Assembly (NCBI GenBank): GCA_038209965.1 | Contig: JBBQXF010000055.1 | Location: 1-31,946, forward strand | Reading direction: 5' to 3' | DNA: 31,946 nt | Origin: JALONO01 sp038209965 | GTDB taxonomy: Bacteria; Bacteroidota; Bacteroidia; Cytophagales; Thermoflexibacteraceae | Shown here: piece after piece, positions 1 through 9,600 of the stretch | Position numbering within the stretch: position 1 is the stretch's first letter | Layout: each line of letters opens with the position of its first letter | Program-made: the position numbers and the translations under genes | The notes under the pieces: model-generated | The model's database searches: none | Told to the model about the DNA's origin: nothing | Seen by the model: the letters and a program-made list of their open reading frames with translations, nothing else

Positions 1-643
1 CCGATTGTGCCAATTGAAGTTTATTAAACAGATAGGCAAAACTTTGATTTTTCCATTTTGGAGTTGCTTTTCCCGCTAAGAATTTCTCCTTATCAACTCC
101 CCAATGCAGGCTACCAGGCGAAACTACCTCAATTCTGTCAGAAAAAACCGTAACTCTGATGGGATCGGGTATTTCATAATCTCTATGAACAATTGCATTA
201 ATTACTGCTTCCTGTAATGCCCTAATGGGATATTTTACCTGATTTGGTTTAACGTTCGTTTTGTCAAAAGCGGTGTAGGCTTGTGTATTTAACAATTCCA
301 CCGATTTTCTTGCCTGTTCAATAATCGATCCGGTCAGAATGTGCCTTTCCGCCGTAGGTTCACTTCTATCAGGCCCCCTGTAAATGGATAAGACTAGGTG
401 TGCGTCCGGAAAATTAGTTGTAATAGCCGCTTTTTTACCAAATAATAAAAGTGTCAAGTTCCGTGGGCGTAGCACACCGTCAAGTTCACCTCTTTTAAAC
501 AAAGGTGGGATCAATTCTGCTATTTGGTCTTTTTCGGAAAAATAATCTTCAAGTGATTTTCCGGGGAATAACAATCCCATTTCTTGCATGCTATCTCTGA
601 ACAAAAGAATATCAATATCACTTTCAGTGGTGTTGCGATTCAT
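1..643 (-). CDS. C-terminal half of AlbA_2 / ATP-binding transcriptional regulator-like protein (frameshifted from its N-terminal half, runs off window)
   Basis: This frame carries the GHKL-type ATPase half (HATPase_c_4, RecG-like C-terminal region) of a protein whose AlbA_2 half lies just upstream in another frame. An N-box-like segment, EAVINAIVHRDYE, and a G1-like segment, DRIEVVSPGSLHWG, are readable, preceded by the usual linker region (LVLSIYRGPDRSEPTAE). The first ATG in this frame is at 643 (MNRNTTES), but the open frame continues up to the A13 tract at 664-676, so it is probably the second half of one gene rather than a separate start. The frame is open to the left window edge, so the C-terminus is not seen. 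Such two-domain proteins are usually annotated as putative DNA-binding regulators; some Schlafen-type AlbA_2 proteins are linked to phage defence, but nothing here shows that role. Confidence 0.75.
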   Translation of the reverse strand, partial: MNRNTTESDIDILLFRDSMQEMGLLFPGKSLEDYFSEKDQIAELIPPLFKRGELDGVLRPRNLTLLLFGKKAAITTNFPDAHLVLSIYRGPDRSEPTAERHILTGSIIEQARKSVELLNTQAYTAFDKTNVKPNQVKYPIRALQEAVINAIVHRDYEIPDPIRVTVFSDRIEVVSPGSLHWGVDKEKFLAGKATPKWKNQSFAYLFNKLQLAQS

Positions 644-660
644 TCTCTTGTCAAAATATT

Positions 661-1146
661 CTATTTTTTTTTTTTTAGGAGTAGTTGCGAAAGAACACCA
701 TTTCGTGCCTCGCGTGTTTCCCTACCTATTCTCACGTAATACGTCGTAGTTTCTCCACTTCGATAAAAATGAGCTTCCGAAGTAGCTACTACAATAAAAA
801 CTAAGATTCTGGTATCTTTTTTCTCTGGATTTTCTATTTCTTGCACAATGGGGACAACAGCCGGGCTTACATAATCTCTACAATGTTTCAGCACTTTACC
901 TTCAATTTCTCTTAGTAGGTTTGCGGTCAATCTGCTATATTCCACCTTTGGAAAACCATACTCATCCTTAGTCTCTTTTGCGCCACAAACGACATACCCG
1001 CCGCCAAAGTTAGCTAGGTCATTGGCAAAAGCAGAAATAGTTTTGACTATGCTTTCGACAATTTTAATGTCCCCACCATTTTCTTTCCATTCTACTTTTT
1101 CGCTTTCCCTTGTGGCAAGTTCTTTTAAGTCTATAGCGTAAGTCAT
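661..1146 (-). CDS. N-terminal half of AlbA_2 (Schlafen AlbA_2) domain protein, cut short at a poly-A tract
   Basis: The 161-residue product carries an AlbA_2 domain over about residues 13-140: the EWKEN box (19-23), ISAFAND, the GGGYVVCG strand-loop (48-55) and the late YYVRIGRETREA motif are all family-typical. Family members continue with an ATPase domain, and that domain is found immediately downstream (643-1) in the -1-related frame. Reading stops at TAG right after four Lys codons made by a run of 13 A on the coding strand. One extra A would join the two halves through KKKK-IEYFDKR. Start ATG at 1146; no Shine-Dalgarno site, which is normal here. Composition is AT-rich compared with the etf genes nearby. 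Alternatives are a sequencing error in the homopolymer, a real pseudogene, or slippage/phase variation. Confidence 0.75.
   Translation of the reverse strand: MTYAIDLKELATRESEKVEWKENGGDIKIVESIVKTISAFANDLANFGGGYVVCGAKETKDEYGFPKVEYSRLTANLLREIEGKVLKHCRDYVSPAVVPIVQEIENPEKKDTRILVFIVVATSEAHFYRSGETTTYYVRIGRETREARNGVLSQLLLKKKK
664..676 (-). repeat. A13 homopolymer (T13 on the plus strand) at the frameshift point
   Basis: Thirteen consecutive T on the plus strand form an A13 tract in the coding strand, exactly where the AlbA_2 frame closes and the ATPase frame takes over. Fourteen A would restore a single frame. Tracts this long are prone to polymerase and RNA polymerase slippage, and also to sequencing miscounts. 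Confidence 0.9.
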
Positions 1147-1537
1147 CAGTTGTGTATTGTGAATGTATTGGGAATTTTAATCAAAGAAAACCGTTACTAG
1201 TTGTATTGTAAAAAATGATAAAAATACGACCAAAAACGCAAAGAATTAACAATGTTAGCCTCCTGTGATTTCCAATGGGTGCAATATCAGATAATTTTCC
1301 AAAAAAGAAAAAGGATTTTGTATTTTGGAATGGTATCCCATGCCCCACAGTGCACAGCGCCATACTACTTGAAACATAGAACTGGTGTAATATTGCGCCA
1401 AAAAACGTGCTCCACTTAGTGGATGACTTGATCAGCCACTACCCCAAGCCGCTTTTAAGCGAAGCACGGGATCCTTTTTCAAAGCTACAACGAGATTGCA
1501 ACCGATCTGCTATTCTTAAGGCTTACCTAGTTTTTTC
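1147..1537. other. Intergenic region, no supported gene
   Basis: About 390 AT-rich bases lie between the start of the AlbA_2 gene and the end of the DoxX-like gene. Short open frames on both strands show no domain, signal peptide or family motif. I see no terminator or strong promoter match. Confidence 0.5.
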
Positions 1538-2080
1538 TCACAACATTTTCATTAAAAATAGTTCCATGCTATATAAAGCCACGATTGCAATGGCGGTAAT
1601 GAGCGTATTGATAACCAGTTTTTGCGTAGAGAAAGTACTAGTCGGAGTGCCGGCAAGTAAAGCTTGGACTACGGCAATGATCTTCTCGTGGTTCAAAAAC
1701 AAAATGATCATCAGACAAACAAAATAAAAAATTGCGCTGAACAATGCCCCGGCGGAAATCTGAAAGAAAATATCTACCACAATGATATTGAGCAAGATAG
1801 GAACCAGAACAGCAACGCCAATCAACTTGGTCTTGTTCCACAAAAGCAATAACCCACCGACCAACTGAGAAATCCCAATGAACAAAACATATTCGTAGGA
1901 ATATCCAAAAAACGTCCACGCAAGTTCGAATCCGCTTAAATCTGGTATCGTTTGCGACGCAACTTGGGCGGGGAGTTTTCCTTTGGCGTAAAACTGGCCG
2001 CCAGCCATTTTCCCGACTGCATAAATGCTTATTTTGAAGCAAATATAAAATCGCAAGGCCAATTCAATGTATTTTTTCAT
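1538..2080 (-). CDS. DoxX-like family integral membrane protein
   Basis: The 180-residue product is strongly hydrophobic, with membrane segments near residues 5-24, 62-81, 84-106, 110-129 and 154-175. The N-terminal stretch, followed by a polar loop (KMAGGQFYAKGKLP), then GISQLVGGLLLLW and the next hydrophobic helix, resembles DoxX/DoxD-like small membrane proteins. These are poorly characterised; relatives are tied to quinone or thiosulfate redox chemistry or to membrane stress, but no function can be assigned here. The product's length fits the family. The gene stands alone: 458 bp from the start of the upstream etfA terminator region's far side and with a long gap before the AlbA_2 gene. 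Start ATG at 2080 is the first in frame and begins the helix directly. Confidence 0.65.
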   Translation of the reverse strand: MKKYIELALRFYICFKISIYAVGKMAGGQFYAKGKLPAQVASQTIPDLSGFELAWTFFGYSYEYVLFIGISQLVGGLLLLWNKTKLIGVAVLVPILLNIIVVDIFFQISAGALFSAIFYFVCLMIILFLNHEKIIAVVQALLAGTPTSTFSTQKLVINTLITAIAIVALYSMELFLMKML

Positions 2081-2391
2081 TTGTTTTAGATATTTTGGAT
2101 GATTAGGTTCTTTTGTACCGAAACAAGGCGTTACAAATCAGCGTGTAATTCCCATTGGCTTTAGTGCTTTTGGGTACGATAACAAAGTGCGCATGAGAAA
2201 TGCCACCCAAATTAAGGTAAACTTACAGATAAAATCCAAGATTGGAACATTGCAACAAATCTTTACGTCGATCGAGCGAAATTTCTCTTGGTATTTGCGC
2301 CGGGTAGGATAACGCCACCCGTCATGGCACACTAAAAAAAGCCCCCAAGTGTTGTATCTTGGGGGCTGAACAATTGATAGTCACTGCTTGA
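2081..2391. other. Intergenic region holding the etf terminator
   Basis: About 310 bases between etfA and the DoxX-like gene. The only clear element is the hairpin terminator at 2334-2367. The short open frame on the minus strand at 2138-2332 has no recognisable features. Confidence 0.5.
2334..2367 (-). terminator. Rho-independent terminator of the etfB-etfA operon
   Basis: A perfect 10-bp stem (AGCCCCCAAG at 2340-2349 paired with CTTGGGGGCT at 2358-2367) encloses an 8-nt loop. On the minus strand it is followed by a run of seven T (2340-2334, the first of them inside the stem). It lies 24 bp past the etfA stop codon. Confidence 0.9.
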
Positions 2392-3348
2392 TTACATTGC
2401 GCTTTTGAGGGCCGCGGTCAATTTGGGCACAATGTCAAACGCATCGCCCACAATCCCGTAATCGGCGGCCTTGAAGAACGGAGCTTCCGGATCCTTGTTG
2501 ATCACCACAATAGTCTTGGAGGAGCTGACCCCGGCCAAATGTTGGATCGCACCCGAGATACCCACGGCCACGTACAAGTTTGGGCTGACCTTGATGCCCG
2601 TTTGGCCCACGTGCTCATGGTGGGGCCGCCAACCGATGTCGCTCACCGGTTTGGAACAGCCAGTGGCGGCATGCAGCGTGTGGGCCAGGTCCATGATCAT
2701 CCCCCAGTTTTCGGGGCCTTTCAGCCCGCGCCCACCAGAGACCACAATGTCCGCCTCGGGCAACAACAATTCCCCGGTTTGCTTCTGGACTTCTTTCACC
2801 ATGATTGAGCTGGCGGCCATTGTCGGGGCAAAGGCTTCCAATGCGCCGACTTTGGGGTTTTCAACCAGCCCGATGGCATTTTTCTTGATGCTGATCACCT
2901 TGATCGAGCCTTCCAGTTGCACTTCGGTAACGGCTTTGCCCGTGTAGGCGGCGCGTTTTACGGTAAAGCCGTGGGCTAGGTTGGGCACCTCGGTCACGTT
3001 GGTGACTACGGCAGCTCCCAGTTTGATCCCGATCATGGGCACGGCCAGATCGCCGGCAATGGACTTGGCCAATACGACCAGCCCCGCGTTGGTTTGCAGG
3101 GCGGCCGCGGCCACCAACTGGGCGATGTCGCTGGCTTGGGGATTGCTCGCCCCTGCGATGTGCAGGATCCGATCGGCGCCGTATTTGGCCACTTCGCCCG
3201 CGTGTTCGGCTGATAAATCGGCCGTGGCCACGGCTACCGTTTGGCCGCCCCACTGGGCCGCCACTGCCGCTCCGTAGGCCACAGCCTCGAGTGAGTGCTT
3301 CTTTGCTTCGCCGTTTTCGGCTTCTATATAAACAATTACGTTGCTCAT
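2392..3348 (-). CDS. etfA: Electron transfer flavoprotein, alpha subunit
   Basis: EtfA carries the FAD of the EtfAB heterodimer, which takes electrons from acyl-CoA and other dehydrogenases and passes them to ETF:quinone oxidoreductase. The 318-residue length is typical. The N-terminal alpha/beta domain starts VIVYIEAENGEAKK. The C-terminal FAD domain shows SGGRGLKG (204-211), the SDIGW segment (236-240), GQTGIKVSPNLYVAVGISG (248-266) and INKDPEAP (283-290), all family signatures. It is the second gene of an operon, 29 bp after etfB, and is closed by the terminator at 2334-2367. No dehydrogenase or ETF-QO gene is present in the window, so the partner is unknown. Confidence 0.97.
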   Translation of the reverse strand: MSNVIVYIEAENGEAKKHSLEAVAYGAAVAAQWGGQTVAVATADLSAEHAGEVAKYGADRILHIAGASNPQASDIAQLVAAAALQTNAGLVVLAKSIAGDLAVPMIGIKLGAAVVTNVTEVPNLAHGFTVKRAAYTGKAVTEVQLEGSIKVISIKKNAIGLVENPKVGALEAFAPTMAASSIMVKEVQKQTGELLLPEADIVVSGGRGLKGPENWGMIMDLAHTLHAATGCSKPVSDIGWRPHHEHVGQTGIKVSPNLYVAVGISGAIQHLAGVSSSKTIVVINKDPEAPFFKAADYGIVGDAFDIVPKLTAALKSAM

Positions 3349-3377
3349 AACGGTGGTATGAAAAAGTTGGAGTTAGA

Positions 3378-4109
3378 TTAAATTACCTTGGCCTCGTTCT
3401 TGAGGAACCCGACCAGTTGTTCTACTTGATCAGCCGGGATCATTTTTACTGTGCCGCGTTGGGTTGGCATTTCGTACCGAACCACCGAGGTGTGGTTAGT
3501 CGCAGCCGCTGGTTCCACTACTTTGAGGGGCTTGCTCTTGGCCGACATGATGCCCCGCATATTGGGGATTTTCCACTCGGCAATGGGTTCTTGGCACCCA
3601 GCCACAAAGGGCATGGCAACTTCCACCACTTCTTTGCCGCCTTCAATTTCGCGGTACATGACGGCCTTGTCGCCGGCCAGATCCATTTTCATGCAGGGAA
3701 CCACACAGGGCAGGCCCAATATTTCGGCCACCATGCCGTGAACCATGCCCCCATTGAAATCGCTGGACTCCCGGCCGAGCATGATAATGTCATATTTTTC
3801 TACTTGGGCGATCGCAGCGATTTGTGAAGCCACAAAATAAGCGTCCACCGGCTTGGCATTGACCCGGATGGCATCGTCGGCCCCAATGGCCAGGGCCTTG
3901 CGGATGGTCGGCTCAGTATCGGCCAGCCCCACATTGAGCACAGTCAATTTGCCCTTGGTCTCATCGCGGAGCTCGACGGCCCGGGCCAAGGCGAAATCAT
4001 CGTAAGGGGCGATCACCATTGCAATCCCGTTCAGATCGGGTTGACCATCCTTGAAAGGAATTTTGGCATTGGTGTCGGGTACGTGGCTAATACAGATGAG
4101 GATTTTCAT
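3378..4109 (-). CDS. etfB: Electron transfer flavoprotein, beta subunit
   Basis: EtfB is the AMP-binding partner of EtfA. The 243-residue product opens MKILICISHVPDTNAKIPF and contains the family segments ALARAVELRDE, AIGADDAIRV, YDIIMLGRESSDFNGG and LPCVVPCMKMDL. The FNGGMVHGMVAEILGLP region matches the ETF beta signature region. It is the first gene of the etfB-etfA pair. The 231-bp gap to the upstream photolyase gene on the same strand suggests a separate promoter. The upstream minus-strand sequence contains TCAATTTG about 25 bp before the start, a 7-of-8 match to the Bacteroidota -7 element, but no convincing -33 element was found. Confidence 0.96.
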   Translation of the reverse strand: MKILICISHVPDTNAKIPFKDGQPDLNGIAMVIAPYDDFALARAVELRDETKGKLTVLNVGLADTEPTIRKALAIGADDAIRVNAKPVDAYFVASQIAAIAQVEKYDIIMLGRESSDFNGGMVHGMVAEILGLPCVVPCMKMDLAGDKAVMYREIEGGKEVVEVAMPFVAGCQEPIAEWKIPNMRGIMSAKSKPLKVVEPAAATNHTSVVRYEMPTQRGTVKMIPADQVEQLVGFLKNEAKVI

Positions 4110-4340
4110 GTTGTTTATTGATCAGATTGAAAATCAAATTGATAGAAAGAGAAAAACTTTGTTCGGCTGCATTGTTTGGGCATTGGCAAGCTTAGTGCGA
4201 AATAAATGCCCATTTACTTGAATAACAAGAAAGGGATGAAAAATATTATGCGTGCATACCATTTTATAAAAAGTGGCGTTCAAATCAACGTTGGGAAATT
4301 TCTGGACGGACTGCCCGCCCACCCCACCCGATGGTTTTGC

Positions 4341-5879
4341 TCAAGTCCATTCCTGATCCGAAGGGCTGTCGAAAACCGCCAATTTACTGCCGGTTTCCCA
4401 TTGCACTACTTCTTGCACCGGGTTGCTCAGTCGCCGGACAATCCGCTGGTTTTCAGCTTGCACCGCCGGATGGGCATCTAGTTGCACTTGCACGGCCCGG
4501 GCATGGGCTGCCGCCACTTCAAAGTTGACCAGCGGGGCCGGGTAGTCGTGGCCCAGCCGGCACTTGTAAAATGCTTGATCCAGTTGGGTCATTTGCCAAG
4601 GAGTATGGAGGAGCGGCACGGGCACTTGGGCCAGTTCAGGTACCCATTGTCGAATAAAGCTACCGGTGGGGTCATGATCGAACGACTGTTTGACGGGGTG
4701 ATAGACCCGCAAAAAGTGGGTGCCGATGGCAAAGGCTTGCATCTGAAACTGCGGGTAGTGGATGCCCGGCTCAAAATCCAGGAACTGCCGGGCCAAGTGG
4801 GCCGCCCCTTCGCGCCAGTCTTGCCACAGTGCATGGGTGAGGAAGGAGACCAGCATGGCCCGCATCCGAAAGTTGAGGTAGCCGGTAGCGCACACGCAGC
4901 GCATACAAGCATCCACCAACGGAAAACCCGTGTGCCCACTTTGCCAAGCTTGGTAAAAATGGGGGTTGGACGGTTTCTCTACCCGATCATGGGCCCGGTT
5001 GATATTTTCGGTTTCCATGCGGCAGTCCATTTCAAATTTTTGGATATAATGGCAATGCCACCATAACCGGGACTGAAAATTGGTCAGTGGTCGGGCCAAA
5101 GCGGGTGCGTCCTGTTTCCGCTGCTCGGCCAGTTGGTACACCTGCCGAATGCTCAGATTACCAAAAGCGAGGTAAGGCGACAATCGACTACAACTTTTGC
5201 GGCTGAACTCGGGCTTGGAAATGTGCTTGCTGTACAGGTGGGCGCGCTCGTGTAAAAACGAGTGCAAATAGCGCCAAGCGTAGCTTTCGCCCCCGGGCTG
5301 AAAAATGGGTTCGGGGCGGGTGATGGCCCCGGGCAGGGGTGGGCCCAACAGCGGGGCCAGGGCAGCCTCCGATAAAACCAAGGGCCGCAAACTGCGCAAG
5401 TCAATGGTATCCAGCGGACTGGTTATAGACTGCTCCCATTTGGCCGCCCAACCCCTGCGGTGGGTCAAGCCCCGGATTACCCCATTTTGCTGAAATTCCT
5501 GCCAAACGATCCCGCGACTCCGGCAAAAGTGTTGCACTGCTTTGTCGCGGTCAAAAGTGAGCCGCAGGTTACTTTCCTGGGATGAAAAAACGTGTTTAAT
5601 TTCTGCCCATTCGATGAGCTGGGTCAAAATGGGCACTACTTCCCCATGAAACAAGTACAGGGGCAAGCCTGTTTTGGCCAGTTCGCGCTGCATTTCGATC
5701 AGGGCCTGCCAAATAAACCGCCAATGCCGCGCGTCCGATTGGGGACAAGCCAAGTGGGATGGCTCAAAAAAGAACACCACCAGCACCGGCAAACCCGCTT
5801 GGGCCGCCGCTCGCAGGGGCGCATGATCACGGGTGCGCAGGTCGCGCTTGAGCCATACAAGGTTACAGGCTGGTTTCAT
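4341..5879 (-). CDS. Photolyase/cryptochrome family flavoprotein, divergent clade
   Basis: The product has the two-domain photolyase layout: an N-terminal alpha/beta antenna-type domain (NLVWLKRDLRTRDHAPL) and a C-terminal helical FAD domain (FQSRLWWHCHYIQKFE, AWQSGHTGFPLVDACMR, DWREGAAHLARQFLDFEPG, RVYHPVKQSFDHDPTGSFI). Photolyases use blue light and reduced FAD to split pyrimidine dimers; cryptochromes use the same fold for signalling. By hand alignment with E. coli PhrB, the NNGGWQW segment is replaced by HYPQFQM (374-380). The FAD-proximal Trp (W382) is therefore Phe378, and the Asn near flavin N5 (N378) is His374. The outer Trp positions appear kept (AWQSG, DWREG). I chose the start at 5879 because family proteins begin close to LVW(L/F)KRDLR; an upstream in-frame ATG at 5933 adds 18 residues. 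Repair versus signalling is undecided. Confidence 0.85.
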   Translation of the reverse strand: MKPACNLVWLKRDLRTRDHAPLRAAAQAGLPVLVVFFFEPSHLACPQSDARHWRFIWQALIEMQRELAKTGLPLYLFHGEVVPILTQLIEWAEIKHVFSSQESNLRLTFDRDKAVQHFCRSRGIVWQEFQQNGVIRGLTHRRGWAAKWEQSITSPLDTIDLRSLRPLVLSEAALAPLLGPPLPGAITRPEPIFQPGGESYAWRYLHSFLHERAHLYSKHISKPEFSRKSCSRLSPYLAFGNLSIRQVYQLAEQRKQDAPALARPLTNFQSRLWWHCHYIQKFEMDCRMETENINRAHDRVEKPSNPHFYQAWQSGHTGFPLVDACMRCVCATGYLNFRMRAMLVSFLTHALWQDWREGAAHLARQFLDFEPGIHYPQFQMQAFAIGTHFLRVYHPVKQSFDHDPTGSFIRQWVPELAQVPVPLLHTPWQMTQLDQAFYKCRLGHDYPAPLVNFEVAAAHARAVQVQLDAHPAVQAENQRIVRRLSNPVQEVVQWETGSKLAVFDSPSDQEWT

Positions 5880-5933
5880 CTGACCAGAGAACAGCCGGTG
5901 GGAAGCAAAAGTTTTGTCTTTTACCCTTATCAA

Positions 5934-6658
5934 ACCGCTGAGGTTTGGTAAGGTAGGTTCAATAAACTATTGAAAACCAAGATAATAAACAGTGATTTTA
6001 TTTTTGTCTTTACTAAGCCCAAGAGGTAGGCTGTTTAGAATTTCAAAAAAAACCGATCCTGCTGGTAGAAGCCTAGCAAGAACAGAGGGATTTATGCCCG
6101 ATCACAGCCAAAGAATTTTCTAGGGAAAAGAAATGGGGGGTAGAAACCGATTTTGGGGAATTCGGGCAAGGCAACATAGTGGCAACTTGGTGTTGATTGC
6201 TCTTTGTGCCAATATGCAGGCACATGAAGCGATGAGTTTACGGCCTTGTGTTCATGTCTTGTCTGCAATTGGCTTTTGGCGCTGGGAAATGTAGCAGCGG
6301 GTGATTTGATCCGACGCCTCTGGTGCGCGGGTGCGCATTGCGCTAAGGCCCTTGTCTCTTTTCTTTTCGACAAACAAAAATACTAGACTTTCAAAAGGGC
6401 TCGGCAAAGGTCTATCCTCAAATGGAAGTAGTTTCGGGGATAATATTTTATAACTAATTGATTATTGAATAGTTAACATATTTTGAAATCCAAAATCATC
6501 CTCCGTCGTATATGTGTGGGAAACTATCGGATGTGTCGCCAAAAGTGGTGCAGCATATATTGATTAAAAATTTGGTAAGTAGGGGGTGACCTTTATTGAT
6601 TTCTGCAAAATTTTGTGTAGGATTGTGTTATAGTATTTTAACACTCAACCTGCACCCT
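5934..6658. other. Long intergenic region, no supported gene
   Basis: About 725 bases separate the photolyase gene from the propeller sensor gene. One minus-strand open frame (6092-6373, 93 residues) is rich in Pro, His, Lys and Arg, and I see no motif or signal peptide in it, so I do not call it. No hairpin terminator or consensus promoter was found. The composition shifts from the GC-rich etf/photolyase style to AT-rich within this stretch. Confidence 0.45.
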
Positions 6659-9600
6659 ATGAAATTACTTTACCGCATCCTGCTATGCAGCTTGCTTGCC
6701 TTTGCAGTGCTAAATGCGAAGGTGGGTATTGGGCAAGCCCACCTCAAATTCCAACACCTCACCGTTGACAATGGCCTATCCAATAATGTCGTTACTTCCA
6801 TTCTGCAAGACAGGTTGGGTTTTATGTGGATAGGAACAGAAGATGGATTGAACCGCTATGACGGCAAAAATATTGTCATTTTTAAGCATACTCCCACAGA
6901 TTCCAGTTCTTTAGCAGACAACCTGATAGGGGAAATGGTAGAAGATGGCGAAGGCAACTTATGGATAGGCACCATAAAGGCATTGCACCGCTACAATCCG
7001 CGCTCGGGCAAGTTCAAGCGCTACCACAGAAACCTCAAAGATTCGAGTAGCTACCAAGGATCTGATTGGGACAAGCAACTCCGTATCGCTTTTAATAAAA
7101 AAGAAGTGTGGTTAAAGGCACATCATCCGGACAGTAAAGGAATATGCTACCAACGCTACAATCCCCAAACGGATAAATTTGAAAGGTATGTTTGTCCTTT
7201 GAGCGAAGCACAGCAAAAAGTCGTTATGCCACATGGGCTTTTTGAGTACCAAGGGGAATTGTATGGTGTTGGTGGTTTTTTCCGCTTTGATCGGGCGCAA
7301 AACAAATTTATTGCTATCCATCAAAATCAAACACCGCCCATCAAGATGGATCATCAGGCTTTCGCCCTGGATGGGAAAGGAAAGGTGTGGTTTGTGGGGA
7401 AATACGGAACAATGGTATATGATTTAAAAAGCCAGCAATACATACAGACTTGGGCAGACAACAGAAGCATAAACGGGGCAATGAATTATTGCCTTGATGT
7501 TACCACTTACCAAGTTTTTTTTAGCCCTACCACCAATACCCTTTGGGCGGCGACCTTCGAGGGATTGGCCCAGATGAATCTCCAGACTGGGGGGTTAATC
7601 ATTATTTAACCAATTATTTTGACAAGGGTAGTTTACCAGCCAGAATAACTACTACTGTTACCGAAGACCGAAATCACAACCTTTGGGTGGGGACTACGGG
7701 CGGGGTGAGCTATGTTTCTCTGCGACCCACTAAATTTTACCATGAGTATCCTCGCTATTCAGAAAAGGAGGCCATGCTTTCTGATCCCAATGTTTATGAC
7801 TTTGACGAAGATGAGGAAAGAAATATTTGGATAGCGACCTCCAATGGCTTAAACCAATGGGATAGAAAGCGATATACTGTTTATAAGCAAGATATAGAAG
7901 TAGGAAAAAAATTAAAAAGAAGCAGAGTAAATCACTTCACCAGTATTATCCATGAGCTGGACGGCAAAAAAATCTATTTGGGCACTTAGGGAGCAGGCTT
8001 GCACACTTTTGACCTCGATAAAAAGAAATTTGGCCATCACTCCTTAGAAAACTCAAATATCCCAAAAATCAAAGAGTACTTCACTGATTGTGGCTTCGGT
8101 TATATTAGCGAAGTTATTTTAGATAATGATCAACTTTGGCTAGCGGAATGGGGCTGTGTCTATGGACTCAATCAATGGGACAAAACAAGCAAGCGATTTA
8201 CCTCCTACGATGGTAGAGCGTTACCCCCTGTTACGCTTGCCGATAGTCGTCTTATCGCCCTTCTTCCCCTACCCAATGATAAAATATTGGTAGGCTCTAT
8301 GAGTGGCGGTTTATATGTTTTTGATCAAAAAGCGCAGCGTTACCACAAGCGCACTTTTACCCACAATGCCTCAAACAAAACAAGTATCTCGGCAGATAAT
8401 ATTCTGGATATTTACCAAAGCAAAGCGGGGCAGATTTGGGTGGGCACGGCGAACGGCTTGAACCTCATGCGGGCAGACAGCACCTTTGTCCGTTTTACCA
8501 AAGAAGACGGCTTGCCCAGCGACTATATCTGCGGCTTATCAGAAGACAGCAAGGGGAATTTGTGGATTTCTACCACCGGAGGCATCAGCAAGATGGACAT
8601 CAAAACCAAGCAGTTCGCCAATTTTAATGAGGCTGATGGGCTGCAGGGCAACAATTTTAACGAGGGGGCAGTATTTAAAAGCAGTACCGGTGAGCTATTT
8701 TTTGGCGGCACCAATGGCTTTAGCTATTTCCACCCCGATAGCGTGGAGGTACGGAAAAATACGATAGCTCCTCAAGTGGTTTTCACTGATTTTAAGGTAC
8801 TTGGAAAAAAATACCTGACAGATACACTCATTTCTTACAAAAAAACTATTGCACTGCAAAGCGATGAGAATAGTTTTGAAATCTCATTTGCTGCCCTAGA
8901 TTTGACTGCCCCTACTAAAAATCAGTACCAATATCGCTTCATAAAAACAGACAATTACTGGTTTAACTTGACGAACAACCAAACAAGCAAAAAAGCAGTT
9001 TGGCAAGATTTGGGCAACCAAACTACACTCAATTTTCCTAAAACCGATTATGGGAACTACACATTAGAAATCAGAGGGAGCAACAATGACGGAGTTTGGA
9101 ACACCGAAGCGAAAAATGCAGTACTTTATATTGAAATAGCTTCCCTTTTTTACCAGACAAAAACATTTGTACTGTTTACTATTGTGGTTTCTATTATTTT
9201 AGCCTGCTGGCGTTATAAATACAATACATTGGAATACCAAAACCTAGTGCTGACTCAAAAAGTAAAAGAGCGTACTGCGGACTTAGAACAACAAGCCGAA
9301 CAACTCACGGAAGCCAACAACAGCAAAGATAAATTATTTGCTATTTTGGGGCATGATCTGCGCAGCCCAATTGCTTCCTTGGAAGGTTTTTTGAATTTGA
9401 TGCAAATAGGGGTGATTTCAACCGACGAATTTCAAACGCACCTTCCTGTATTTTACAGCAATGTCAAAAACGTGCAAAACACCCTTGACAACCTTTTGCA
9501 ATGGTCCATTTCCCAAATAAATGGCATTAATGCACAACCTGTACAAATGAGCACACAACAAATAATAGGTGAAAACATCAATCTTTTTACCGCAGTTGCA

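Noticed and set aside
1407..1727. 106-codon plus-strand frame overlapping the DoxX-like gene
   Set aside because: Overlaps a membrane protein gene with better features; no similarity seen.
6092..6373. 93-codon minus-strand frame in the long gap
   Set aside because: No motif, signal peptide or promoter; biased composition. Possible remnant, but not supportable.
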